Below, piece after piece: positions 24,705 through 33,375 of a DNA stretch of 64,000 bases. Origin of the DNA: Brevibacillus_C sp046036945 (GTDB lineage Bacteria; Bacillota; Bacilli; Brevibacillales; Brevibacillaceae). The stretch is taken from the NCBI RefSeq assembly GCF_046036945.1, contig NZ_JBJQOQ010000008.1:1-64000 (forward strand). The letters run 5' to 3'. A program made the translations under genes and the position numbers. The notes beneath the pieces were generated by a model that saw only the letters and a program-made list of their open reading frames with translations, was not told the DNA's origin and ran no database searches. The first letter of the stretch is position 1; the number at the start of each line of letters is the position of its first letter.

Positions 24705-25028
24705 ATGAACTATCAAGTGCAGGAGAGTGAAAAGCAGGCATTGGTTACAATTAAAGGAGAACTTGACATGGCTGTCGGCGAGAAACTAGGCAATCTGATC
24801 CGCGAGGTAGGACAACGGAAGCAATCCGTCATCCTCGATTTCCAAGGGGTGACGTTCGTAGATTCGTCGGGGATCGGCAATCTGTTCTACACCACCAAAG
24901 AACTGCTGGCCAGCGGAAAGCACGTAGAGATCGTGAATGTCCAGGAGGATATTCTTGATATATTGCGGGTGCTTGGCTTCGTCGAAGCGCTCGGAGTCAA
25001 AGTAAGCACCTGCGGATATGAGCGGTAA
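24705..25028 (+). CDS. STAS-domain anti-sigma factor antagonist (RsbV/SpoIIAA-like)
   Basis: A 107-residue single STAS domain. The motif VTFVDSSGIGNL holds the serine pair (Ser-54/Ser-55) where SpoIIAA and RsbV are phosphorylated by their HATPase kinase. The ATG at 24705 has AAGGAG 8 bases upstream. It completes a phosphatase, kinase and antagonist set with the two genes upstream. The 187-base gap before it probably holds a promoter, but I see no convincing one. The valS promoter begins just after its stop. Confidence 0.9.
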   Translation: MNYQVQESEKQALVTIKGELDMAVGEKLGNLIREVGQRKQSVILDFQGVTFVDSSGIGNLFYTTKELLASGKHVEIVNVQEDILDILRVLGFVEALGVKVSTCGYER

Positions 25029-25031
25029 AAA

Positions 25032-25060
25032 TTGACGAAGCCGGGAGTGTCGCTTATAAT
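25032..25060 (+). promoter_or_regulatory. Sigma-A promoter of valS
   Basis: TTGACG (25032-25037), a 17-base spacer, then TATAAT (25055-25060). This is a near-consensus promoter placed directly upstream of the T-box leader. Confidence 0.85.
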
Positions 25061-25065
25061 ATCGT

Positions 25066-25345
25066 AGAGAAAACGATGCATAGAAGAGATGCGATGAACG
25101 GGAAGAGTAGACTTTTACCCCTTGTCAGAGAGGGAGAATCAATTGCTGCGAGATTCTCTAAGGTGTGATGAGTCGAAGGTCGCCTGTGAGCAGCTCCGGC
25201 GAACTCATGAGTAGCCGGGGGCGGTGTACAGCCGTTATCAGGTAAAAGTGAGTGCAACAGGGTCGGTTTTTGGCTGTCTGCTGCACTAACAAAGGTGGTA
25301 CCGCGGAATAACTCCTTTCGTCCTTTGGATGAGAGGAGTTTTTAT
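25066..25345 (+). promoter_or_regulatory. T-box leader of valS (tRNA-Val sensing)
   Basis: The leader contains the T-box core AAAGGTGGTACCGCGG (25291-25306) followed by a terminator (aactcct 25310-25316, aggagtt 25334-25340, T tract). A long stem-I region lies upstream. Uncharged tRNA-Val pairs with the specifier codon and the T-box and prevents termination. A GUC in the stem-I region near 25179 is a candidate specifier, but I could not fold it with certainty. Confidence 0.93.
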
Positions 25346-25367
25346 TATTTTAATAAGGAGGAACGTT

Positions 25368-28034
25368 ATGCAAGCCCAATCCGATTCACATGACCAACAG
25401 CTGCCAAAAAACTACGACCCTAAGGCGGCTGAGGCGAAATGGTATCCGTACTGGATCCAAAATAACTTTTTTCAGGCAGAACGCGACCCGGACAAAGTTC
25501 CGTTTACGATCGTGATCCCGCCTCCCAACGTGACGGGAAAGCTTCACCTCGGACACGCTCTTGACACCACCTTGCAGGACATCATCACTCGGGCCAAGCG
25601 CATGCAGGGCTACAGTGCTCTCTTTTTGCCGGGGATGGACCACGCCGGCATTGCCACTCAGACGAAAGTGGAAGCCAATCTGCGGGAAGAAGGGATTTCC
25701 CGCCACGACCTGGGACGGGAAAAATTCCTGGAGAAGGTCTGGGAGTGGAAGCATGTCTACGCCCAGCATATTCGTGAACAATGGGAAAAACTGGGACTGG
25801 CACTCGATTATTCCCGCGAGCGGTTTACCATGGATGAGGGGCTTTCCCGCGCCGTTCGTGAAGTGTTTGTCCGCTTGTACGAAAAAGGGCTGATCTACCG
25901 CGGCAATCGGATTATCAACTGGGATCCGGCGGCCCGCACGGCTCTGTCCGACATCGAAGTCATCTACAAAGAAGTAAAAGGCGCCCTGCACCACATGCGA
26001 TATCCACTCGCGGACGGCACCGGCTTCATCGAGGTTGCCACCACCCGTCCGGAGACAATGCTGGGTGATACCGCCGTCGCTGTGCACCCGGACGACGACC
26101 GCTACCGGCACCTCGTCGGCAAGACGGTCATCCTGCCAATTGTCGGCCGTGAAATTCCGATCGTGGCGGACGACTACGTCGATCCCGAATTCGGTTCCGG
26201 TGCCGTGAAAATTACGCCGGCGCACGACCCGAACGACTTTGAGCTGGGCCTGCGCCACAATCTCCCGCAGATTATCGTCATGGATGAGACGGGCACGATG
26301 AATGAAAACGCCGGGGCTTACCAGGGGCTTGACCGCTTTGCCTGCCGCAAGCAGATCATACGCGATCTGACCGAGCAGGGCGTGATGTTCAAGATTGAAG
26401 AACACATTCACCAGGTTGGCCACAGCGAACGCAGCGATGCGGTCGTAGAACCGTACCTGTCCACCCAGTGGTTTGTCAAAATGCAGCCGCTGGCCGATGC
26501 CGCATTAGCCAACGCTGCCAGCGACGAGGGCGTCAAGTTCGTGCCCGAACGCTTTAAGAATACCTACCTGCGCTGGATCGAGAACATCCGCGACTGGTGC
26601 ATCTCTCGGCAGCTTTGGTGGGGACACCGGATTCCTGCTTGGTATTGCGGCGACTGCGGCAGCGAGATCGTGTCGCGAACGGACGTCAGCGAGTGCCCGA
26701 ACTGCCACGGCCACAACCTGAAACAGGATGAAGACGTATTGGACACCTGGTTCAGCTCGGCGCTTTGGCCCCTCTCCACGCTTGGCTGGCCGGATGAGAC
26801 AGAGGACCTGAAGTACTTTTATCCGACCAATGTGCTGGTTACGGGCTACGATATCATCTTCTTCTGGGTGGCGAGAATGATCTTCAGCGGCCTGGAATTT
26901 ACCGGGCAAAAGCCGTTTGACACGGTGCTGATTCACGGCATCATCCGCGATTCGGAGGGCCGAAAGATGTCCAAGTCGCTCGGCAATGGCGTCGATCCGA
27001 TGGAAGTGATCGAAAAGTACGGGGCTGACGCGCTTCGCTTTACGCTGGCGACCGGCAACTCCCCGGGAAATGATCAGCGCTTTTACTGGGAGAAGGTGGA
27101 GTCCAACCGCAACTTCGCCAATAAAATCTGGAATGCTTCGCGCTTTGCCCTGATGAATCTGCAAGGATTTACTCACCAGGACATCGATTTGTCGGGAGAG
27201 CTTTCTACGCCTGACAAGTGGATTTTTACCCGGCTGCAATCGACGATCAGCGATGTTACCCGCCTGATGGACGCATATGAATTCGGCGAAGCGGGCCGGG
27301 TCTTGTACAACTTCATCTGGGACGATCTGTGCGACTGGTATATCGAAATGGCCAAGCTGCCGCTCTACGGCACCGACGCAGCGGCCAAGCGGACGACGCA
27401 ATCCGTGCTCGTCACGGTCCTCGACCAGACGCTGCGCCTGCTGCACCCGTTCATGCCGTTTATTACCGAGGAAATTTGGCAGGCGCTGCCCCACGAAGGC
27501 GACAGCATCACGGTCGCTCCGTGGCCGCAGGCAGATGAGGGACGAAGCTTCCCTGAGGCAGAAGCGGAGATGACCCTCTTGATGGATGTCATCCGCAGCG
27601 TCCGCAACATCCGCGCTGAAGTGAACGTGCCGATGTCCAAGAAAATCGAGCTGTTGATCAAAGCGGGCGATGCCGTGTCACTGGAGCGGCTGAAGCGCGG
27701 AGAGGAGTTCCTCGTCCGCTTCTGCAACCCGGAAAAACTGGAGATCGAACAGGAGCTGGACGCGCCGGAAAAAGCGATGTCTGCTGTCGTGACAGGAGCG
27801 GAGCTGTTCCTCCCGCTGGCCGGTTTGATCGACCTCGACCAGGAGCGGAAGCGCCTGGAAAAAGAGCTTGCCACGCTGCGAGGAGAAGTAGAGCGCATCG
27901 AGAAGAAGCTGAACAATCCCGGTTTTATCGCCAAAGCCCCGGCCAAAGTGATCGAGGAAGAGAAAGTGAAAATGGCCGATTACATCGATAAACGCGACAA
28001 AGTGATTGCGCGGCTGGCCGAACTAGAGGCTTAG
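25368..28034 (+). CDS. valS: Valyl-tRNA synthetase
   Basis: An 888-residue class I aminoacyl-tRNA synthetase that attaches valine to tRNA-Val. The HIGH motif appears as PPPNVTGKLHLGHAL and the KMSKS motif as GRKMSKSLGNGVDPM. The editing domain lies between them, with TTRPETMLGDTAVAV. The C-terminal end is a coiled-coil arm (about 820-888) typical of ValS. The ATG at 25368 follows AAGGAGG and is placed after the T-box terminator; earlier in-frame codons lie inside the terminator. It is the first gene of a run that continues with folC and murC. Confidence 0.97.
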   Translation: MQAQSDSHDQQLPKNYDPKAAEAKWYPYWIQNNFFQAERDPDKVPFTIVIPPPNVTGKLHLGHALDTTLQDIITRAKRMQGYSALFLPGMDHAGIATQTKVEANLREEGISRHDLGREKFLEKVWEWKHVYAQHIREQWEKLGLALDYSRERFTMDEGLSRAVREVFVRLYEKGLIYRGNRIINWDPAARTALSDIEVIYKEVKGALHHMRYPLADGTGFIEVATTRPETMLGDTAVAVHPDDDRYRHLVGKTVILPIVGREIPIVADDYVDPEFGSGAVKITPAHDPNDFELGLRHNLPQIIVMDETGTMNENAGAYQGLDRFACRKQIIRDLTEQGVMFKIEEHIHQVGHSERSDAVVEPYLSTQWFVKMQPLADAALANAASDEGVKFVPERFKNTYLRWIENIRDWCISRQLWWGHRIPAWYCGDCGSEIVSRTDVSECPNCHGHNLKQDEDVLDTWFSSALWPLSTLGWPDETEDLKYFYPTNVLVTGYDIIFFWVARMIFSGLEFTGQKPFDTVLIHGIIRDSEGRKMSKSLGNGVDPMEVIEKYGADALRFTLATGNSPGNDQRFYWEKVESNRNFANKIWNASRFALMNLQGFTHQDIDLSGELSTPDKWIFTRLQSTISDVTRLMDAYEFGEAGRVLYNFIWDDLCDWYIEMAKLPLYGTDAAAKRTTQSVLVTVLDQTLRLLHPFMPFITEEIWQALPHEGDSITVAPWPQADEGRSFPEAEAEMTLLMDVIRSVRNIRAEVNVPMSKKIELLIKAGDAVSLERLKRGEEFLVRFCNPEKLEIEQELDAPEKAMSAVVTGAELFLPLAGLIDLDQERKRLEKELATLRGEVERIEKKLNNPGFIAKAPAKVIEEEKVKMADYIDKRDKVIARLAELEA

Positions 28035-28084
28035 GTATGAACCTGGATGTACGTTCATATTTATGAGAATGGAGTTAATTTACA

Positions 28085-29452
28085 ATGGGGCATCGATTGT
28101 TTTCCAGCTATGACGAGGCGCTAGAGTGGATCCACAGCCTGCTCCGTTTTGGGCAGAGACCGGGTTTGGAGCGAATGAACTGGATGCTGGAGCAGCTTTC
28201 GCATCCTGAGCGCCGCCTGTCATTTGTCCACGTGGCCGGGACCAATGGCAAAGGATCCACGTGCGCGATGCTTTCCCAGGTACTGCGGGAAGCCAACTAC
28301 AGCGTTGGGATGTTTACTTCACCGTACTTGCTTGATTTCCGCGAGCGGATCCGTTATAACAACGAGATGATTTCGGAAGAGGATTTGCTTGCGTTGGCCA
28401 ATCAAATAAAACCGCTCGTTGACCGATGCTGCGCCGAAACGGAGTACGGATCGCCGACCGAATTTGAAGTGATTACCGTCATGGCCCTGCTCTACTTTGC
28501 CCATGTGGCGCGTCCGGCGGTAGTGATTTGGGAAACCGGCCTGGGTGGACGGCTGGATTCGACCAATGTCGTCCACCCGCTGGTCTCGGTGATTACCAAT
28601 GTAGGGACTGACCATGCGGATGTCCTCGGTCCGACGATTGCGGACATTGCCCGGGAAAAAGCCGGGATCATCAAACAGGGAGTTCCCGTCGTGGCCGGCG
28701 AAACAGGGACAGAGGCACTGGCTGAGATCGAACGAATCGCTCAAGAAAAGCGGGCGACCCTGTATCAGCTGGGCCGGGATTTTCACGTGCAGACAGAGCG
28801 GATCGAAGGATTGGAGGGGCAGTCCTTTCGCTACCGCAGCTGCCATCGGCGAGGTGAATCCGAGTACCTCCTCCACCTGCCGGGCCTGCATCAATTGAAA
28901 AATGCCGCCGTTGCCTTAATGGTGCTGGATTTGCTGCGCCAGTTTTTCGCTTACCTCATCGAAGAAGAAGAAATTTCGAGCGGACTGCAACAAACTCGGT
29001 GGCCGGGACGTCTAGAAGTCGTTGCAAAACACCCGTTGATTCTGTTGGACGGTGCACACAACAGAGAGGGCATGACGGCCTTGGTCCAAAGCGTATCAGC
29101 ACTGCTGCCTGAGGAGGCCAGGCTGCACGTGCTGATTGCCGCACTGGCCGATAAACCGCTCGCCGACATGGCGGCTGCCTGGAAGCAGCTGGACAGCCGC
29201 CTGGAGCGGGTGTACGTCACGTCCTTTGAGTTTCACCGCGCCGCTCCCCCAAGTATGCTTACAGATGCCTTTTTGACGGCCGGGATGACCGCCGATCGAG
29301 TGACAGAGGCGCCCGATTGGCGCTCCTTGCTCCGCCATTGGCAGCATGAGACGAAGCACCGGGATGATGTGTTCATCGTCTGCGGATCGCTTTACTTTAT
29401 CGCACAAGTGCGCTCTTTCTTCCCCATTCCCATAGAAGAGGCAGGTGAATAG
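28085..29452 (+). CDS. folC: Folylpolyglutamate synthase / dihydrofolate synthase
   Basis: A 455-residue Mur-ligase-superfamily enzyme that adds glutamate to folates. The P-loop is VAGTNGKGSTCAML, followed by MFTSPYLLDFRERI and the ligase signature ETGLGGRLDSTNVV. The C-terminal domain begins around the LLDGAHNREG motif. Its place after valS matches B. subtilis. The ATG has only a weak upstream site. The stop is two bases from the murC start. Confidence 0.95.
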   Translation: MGHRLFSSYDEALEWIHSLLRFGQRPGLERMNWMLEQLSHPERRLSFVHVAGTNGKGSTCAMLSQVLREANYSVGMFTSPYLLDFRERIRYNNEMISEEDLLALANQIKPLVDRCCAETEYGSPTEFEVITVMALLYFAHVARPAVVIWETGLGGRLDSTNVVHPLVSVITNVGTDHADVLGPTIADIAREKAGIIKQGVPVVAGETGTEALAEIERIAQEKRATLYQLGRDFHVQTERIEGLEGQSFRYRSCHRRGESEYLLHLPGLHQLKNAAVALMVLDLLRQFFAYLIEEEEISSGLQQTRWPGRLEVVAKHPLILLDGAHNREGMTALVQSVSALLPEEARLHVLIAALADKPLADMAAAWKQLDSRLERVYVTSFEFHRAAPPSMLTDAFLTAGMTADRVTEAPDWRSLLRHWQHETKHRDDVFIVCGSLYFIAQVRSFFPIPIEEAGE

Positions 29453-29453
29453 G

Positions 29454-30842
29454 GTGGATCAGACAAATCACGTCCACTTTGTAGGCATCGGCGGCTATGG
29501 CATGAGTGCCATCGCCCGCGTCCTGATTGACCTTGGCTTTAAAGTGACCGGCTCCGACGTCGCCTTGAACGATTTAGCGCAAAAATTGCAAGCGCGGGGA
29601 GCTTTCATTACGGTGGGTCACGATCCTGCCAATGTCAACGGTGCCGATCTCGTGGTCTATTCCACTAGTATCCCAAAAGACAACCCAGAAGTAATCGAAG
29701 CACAGGCAAAAGGGATTCCCCTATTGCACCGTTCACAAATGCTGGCCAAGATGTTAAATGAAAAAACCGGGGTGGCAGTCGCCGGAGCGCACGGCAAAAC
29801 TACGACTACTTCGATGATTGCTCACGTTTTGGAGGTGTGCGGCGTAGACCCCACGTATATCATCGGCGGCGAATTAATGAATGCCGGGACGAACGCGAAG
29901 GCGGGGAAGAGCGAATACGTCATCGCCGAAGCGGATGAGAGCGACGGGTCGTTTCTGGAATACCGCCCCCAGGTTGCTGTTGTGACGAATATTGAGGCGG
30001 ACCACCTCGAGCATTTTGACGGTCAATTCGCCAATCTGAAAGCGGCATATGTCAAGTTTTTGAGCCATCTGAAACCGGACGGCACAGCGGTCTTGTGCGT
30101 GGATGATCCGCATGTCCGCGAGCTCGTGCCGCAACTGGCGGGCAAGGCGGTGACGTACGCGATTCAGCCTGACAAGGCCAATGCCGCCGACTACACCGCC
30201 ACAGATATAGTCTGCGGAGACCGGCGAACCGCTTGCCAGGTGTGGTCGGGAGAGAACTGCTTGGGCGAGCTTGTCCTGCATATTCCCGGCGAACACAACG
30301 TCGCCAATGCGCTGGCAGCGATCATCGTCTGTATGCGAACCGGTCTGTCCTTTTCCCAGATCGCCAAAGCGCTGGAGACGTTTCGCGGGGCGAAGCGTCG
30401 TTTTCAAGTCATCGGCGAAGCGAGCGGCGTCCTGGTGGTGGACGACTACGCCCATCACCCGACTGAGATCATGGCAACCCTGGGGGGTGCGCGTGCTTCC
30501 GGACGGAGGGTCATCTGCGTATTCCAGCCGCAACGGTATACCCGAACCTATTTTTTAATGGAAGAATTTAGCCGCGCTTTCCGGGAAGCGGATGAAGTGA
30601 TTATCACGGACATATACTCTCCGGCCGGCGAAAAAAGAATTGACGGCGTCAATTCGCAAGTGCTGGTAGAGAAGATTCGCGCGAACAGCCATCCGGGCGC
30701 CCAGTACATCCCGACAAAGGAAGAAGTGCAGGAACATCTGCTCCGGCACCTTCGCCCGGGTGATCTGGTGATTACGATGGGGGCGGGCGACATCTGGAAG
30801 TCAGCCTATTGGTTTGTGGAACAATTAGGGAAACTCGCATAA
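29454..30842 (+). CDS. murC: UDP-N-acetylmuramate-L-alanine ligase
   Basis: A 462-residue cytoplasmic peptidoglycan precursor enzyme that joins L-alanine to UDP-MurNAc using ATP. The N-terminal VGIGGYGMSAIA loop binds the UDP substrate, the ATP loop is AGAHGKTTTTSM, and the motifs EADESDGSFL, TNIEADHLEHF and DDYAHHPTEI follow in order. The GTG at 29454 has AGGTGA 5 bases upstream; an in-frame GTG at 29445 overlaps folC. A strong terminator follows. In B. subtilis murC is not at this locus. Confidence 0.95.
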   Translation: MDQTNHVHFVGIGGYGMSAIARVLIDLGFKVTGSDVALNDLAQKLQARGAFITVGHDPANVNGADLVVYSTSIPKDNPEVIEAQAKGIPLLHRSQMLAKMLNEKTGVAVAGAHGKTTTTSMIAHVLEVCGVDPTYIIGGELMNAGTNAKAGKSEYVIAEADESDGSFLEYRPQVAVVTNIEADHLEHFDGQFANLKAAYVKFLSHLKPDGTAVLCVDDPHVRELVPQLAGKAVTYAIQPDKANAADYTATDIVCGDRRTACQVWSGENCLGELVLHIPGEHNVANALAAIIVCMRTGLSFSQIAKALETFRGAKRRFQVIGEASGVLVVDDYAHHPTEIMATLGGARASGRRVICVFQPQRYTRTYFLMEEFSRAFREADEVIITDIYSPAGEKRIDGVNSQVLVEKIRANSHPGAQYIPTKEEVQEHLLRHLRPGDLVITMGAGDIWKSAYWFVEQLGKLA

Positions 30843-30850
30843 GAGAGAAG

Positions 30851-30885
30851 ACCGTGCAGAAGGGCAAGCTGCACGGTTTTTTTTT
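30851..30885 (+). terminator. Terminator after murC
   Basis: ACCGTGCAG (30851-30859) pairs perfectly with CTGCACGGT (30869-30877), followed by nine Ts. Confidence 0.95.
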
Positions 30886-30954
30886 GTGCCATCGGCAAGG
30901 CTATAATGTCTCCGCGGACTGCACGCGGATTGCAGGTTAAAAAGGGGGAATAGC

Positions 30955-31620
30955 ATGCCGGCTTCCCAATTTCTGCTCGCTTTCTTTCTGTTGGGCCTGC
31001 TCGCCGGCGCCTTCTGCTGCCGGCTGGCGATGAGCGCGGGAGGCGACAGCGACAAGGAGCAGCGCCAGAAGAGCGGTCTTTTCATACTGCTGACAGCGCT
31101 TGTCTCCGGCGGTGTCTTTGCGGGGATCGGCGTCGTATACGGGCCCGGCCGGGAGGCGCTCTTGGGCGCTTTGTTCGCCGCGATGCTGGCAACCGTCAGC
31201 GTTACCGATTTGCGTTTTCGCCTGATCCAGAACCGGGTGATTGTTCCTTATGGGGCGGTCTTTTTTCTCCTGCGCTGCTTCTTCCCGGCTGATCGCACCG
31301 TCATGCTGCACCTGATGGCGATGACGGCCAGTTTTGTTCTGCTGCTTTTGCTGGCAAGGCTGCCCGCCGGCGGCATAGGAGGCGGGGATGTAAAGCTGTA
31401 CGCTGTGGTCGCACTCTTTTTGGGCATGGCGAAGTTTGCCTGGGCTGTCTTGCTGTCTGCCGGGCTTGGCTGTCTGTACGGGCTCATCCGCTGCGCTGTC
31501 GAAGGCAGGGGAAAAAGCATCGAAGTGCCGATGGCCCCTTTCATTGCCGCAGGCTCGCTCGCCGTTTACCTAGGCAGCCCCTTTCTTGCAGTGTGTATGC
31601 CCTACTTTTTGTCCGCGTGA
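30955..31620 (+). CDS. comC: Short A24-type prepilin peptidase (ComC-like)
   Basis: A 221-residue membrane protein with seven or so helices. The two catalytic aspartates of A24 peptidases are present: Asp-85 in VTDLRFRLIQN and Asp-145 in GGGDVKLYA. The N-terminal methyltransferase part and its CxxC pairs are absent, so it is shorter than ComC/PilD and may only cleave. It processes leaders of type IV-like pilins or pseudopilins. The position between folC/murC and spoIIB matches B. subtilis comC. The ATG has AAAGGGGGAA upstream. Confidence 0.8.
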   Translation: MPASQFLLAFFLLGLLAGAFCCRLAMSAGGDSDKEQRQKSGLFILLTALVSGGVFAGIGVVYGPGREALLGALFAAMLATVSVTDLRFRLIQNRVIVPYGAVFFLLRCFFPADRTVMLHLMAMTASFVLLLLLARLPAGGIGGGDVKLYAVVALFLGMAKFAWAVLLSAGLGCLYGLIRCAVEGRGKSIEVPMAPFIAAGSLAVYLGSPFLAVCMPYFLSA

Positions 31621-31627
31621 TTGGCAT

Positions 31628-31683
31628 AACCTCCTGTTTGTCCTCGTATGCTAGTACTACTAGAGCTCTAAGGCGAGGAGGTT
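31628..31683 (+). promoter_or_regulatory. Composite inverted repeat covering the spoIIB ribosome binding site
   Basis: AACCTCC (31628-31634) is complementary to GGAGGTT (31677-31683), and CCTCG (31642-31646) to CGAGG. Between them are two overlapping palindromes, CTAGTACTACTAG (31651-31663) and TAGAGCTCTA (31661-31670). The Shine-Dalgarno AGGAGG (31676-31681) lies in the 3' arm, so translation may be repressed by folding. Confidence 0.45.
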
Positions 31684-31689
31684 TTGGGA

Positions 31690-32967
31690 TTGGAGCCAAA
31701 ACGGACCGGACGGATTTCGATTAAATTGAATGGCGCGGATATTTCCGAGCGGCAAAAGCAAACGGAGGAGCAGGCCGCTCCTGCTCACACATCTGCAGCC
31801 CCGGAGCCAAAGCGGTGGACGCTTCCTGCGGGGGACAGAGGCGGCGAACTGATCGGGCCGCAGCCCGGACTGCCGAAGGCGGAGGACGCATTTACCCGCC
31901 TCAGGAAGCTGCAGCTGGAAGTCCCGGCATCAGAGCAGCGGGAGTACGTCGCGGTGGACGAGGGCAGCATGGAAGAGAAAGAGACGTACAGCGGGCAAAT
32001 CGGGCAGGCGGCGGATGATCCCCCGCGTTTTTCCTGGGAAAGCTGGCGGCCGTCAAAAAGACCGCCATTCTCGCTGCTCTTAGCCGCAGCAAGCGCCGTA
32101 ACGCTGGGGCTTCTCTTCGGCTTTGGAGCGATGTCTGTGTTTCAGCAGGAGCAGGTGACAAAAACGTACCAGATGGTATTGGACGGCACCTTCCAGACCT
32201 TGACTGCCGCGAATCCGGCCGGCACGCCTTCCGGCCAAAAGACCGTGGACAATCCAACCGTGCCGGTGAACGCAGCGCCTGCCGCGGAAAATCCAGCCGA
32301 TGCACCAGCCAGCCTTCACCTGCCGCAGTTTTCGGTTTACATGGCACAAGTAGGCGTATTCAAGGACAAGGCGAACGCCCAAGCCGCGGTCGACAGCCTG
32401 CAAAAGCAGGGATTGCCCCATCTCCTGTACGAACATCAGGGAGATCAGTACGTCTTTGTCGCGACAGCTCCGACGCGCGACGACATTCTCGGACTCGGTT
32501 CTGCGCTGAAAAATAAGCAATTGGAAGTGCACGTCAGGGAATTTGCCTTCCCCGCAGGTGTCATGCAGTCGGAATCGAACCAGGCCGCCGGAGCATTGGC
32601 CAAAGGCTCTGCCGTTGAACCCATGGAGCGGTTTTTTGCAACGGGAAGCGAATTGGCCCGGAATCTGTCAGTCCTCTCGAGCCGCGTCGCAAACGACAGC
32701 CAGGGCCAAAAGCGAATCACCCAGGAGGAAGAAGCAAACGTGAAGGAACTTCACCTGAGGTTCCTCGAGGAGAGCCGGGCTTGCGAGGCGGTGATTCCCG
32801 AGCAGTGGAAGCCGTTTTTCACGGAGATGGTAAACGGCATCAATCAGGCGTTTACCGCGATGACGAAGGCGAAGACGGACAACGCGCAGTCCTATGCCTG
32901 GCAGGCTCAAGGCGGAATCCTCCGCTATTATGAAAATTACCTGAATGTTACCCGGCAGCTTGGATAG
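31690..32967 (+). CDS. spoIIB: SPOR-domain sporulation protein SpoIIB
   Basis: A 425-residue protein with a long soluble N-terminus rich in Pro, Glu and Gln. One transmembrane helix follows (about 122-146, LLLAAASAVTLGLLFGFGAM), then a Pro/Ala-rich linker. A SPOR domain (about 213-285) starts at the FSVYMAQVGVFKDKANAQAA segment, and a helical tail completes the protein. SpoIIB binds denuded septal peptidoglycan during engulfment. The gene is between comC and maf as in B. subtilis. The TTG at 31690 is preferred because AGGAGG lies 8 bases upstream; the TTG at 31684 is too close to it. Confidence 0.8.
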   Translation: MEPKRTGRISIKLNGADISERQKQTEEQAAPAHTSAAPEPKRWTLPAGDRGGELIGPQPGLPKAEDAFTRLRKLQLEVPASEQREYVAVDEGSMEEKETYSGQIGQAADDPPRFSWESWRPSKRPPFSLLLAAASAVTLGLLFGFGAMSVFQQEQVTKTYQMVLDGTFQTLTAANPAGTPSGQKTVDNPTVPVNAAPAAENPADAPASLHLPQFSVYMAQVGVFKDKANAQAAVDSLQKQGLPHLLYEHQGDQYVFVATAPTRDDILGLGSALKNKQLEVHVREFAFPAGVMQSESNQAAGALAKGSAVEPMERFFATGSELARNLSVLSSRVANDSQGQKRITQEEEANVKELHLRFLEESRACEAVIPEQWKPFFTEMVNGINQAFTAMTKAKTDNAQSYAWQAQGGILRYYENYLNVTRQLG

Positions 32968-32980
32968 CTTTTTGGCAAAA

Positions 32981-33020
32981 AGACCCTCTCGCAGAAACAT
33001 TGCAGGAGGGTCTGTCTTTT
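32981..33020 (+). terminator. Terminator after spoIIB
   Basis: agaccctc (32981-32988) pairs with gagggtct (33006-33013), followed by gtcttttt. Confidence 0.8.
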
Positions 33021-33120
33021 TGTAGTATAGGATTGTCCTCCCCACCTCCATTTGCTACACTAAGTGTTGGTTACGAAGTGCACGATCAACCTTTAGCTGA
33101 GGAATTGAAGGAAGAGGAGA

Positions 33121-33363
33121 ATGAAGGGAAAAGAGACGCTGAAGTTCCTGATTCTGCTCGTTTTGGGCATGATCCTGGGCAGCATTTTGGGGGAAGTGCT
33201 GGGACCGTACTTGCCGTTTTTAAACGTAACCAAGGTGATTTCTTGGTCGCCGGCAGCGGACTTGGTCGTTTTGCAGTATGATTTACACTTTCAGGTAAAA
33301 CTAAGTTTAGCGAGATTGTTAGGACTGGCTCTTGGTTTTTGGGCATATCGCAGATTGAAGTAG
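33121..33363 (+). CDS. DUF4321 small membrane protein
   Basis: An 80-residue protein with two hydrophobic helices, one at the N-terminus containing LGMILGSILGEVLGPYLP and one at the C-terminus ending GFWAYRRLK. This fits the DUF4321 family commonly found next to maf in Bacilli. The ATG follows GAAGAGGAGA. The function is unknown. The stop is 12 bases from the maf start. Confidence 0.75.
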   Translation: MKGKETLKFLILLVLGMILGSILGEVLGPYLPFLNVTKVISWSPAADLVVLQYDLHFQVKLSLARLLGLALGFWAYRRLK

Positions 33364-33375
33364 GATGTGAACAAG

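Noticed and set aside
26505..27494. 329-residue minus-strand reading frame inside valS
   Set aside because: Shadow of the ValS coding sequence.
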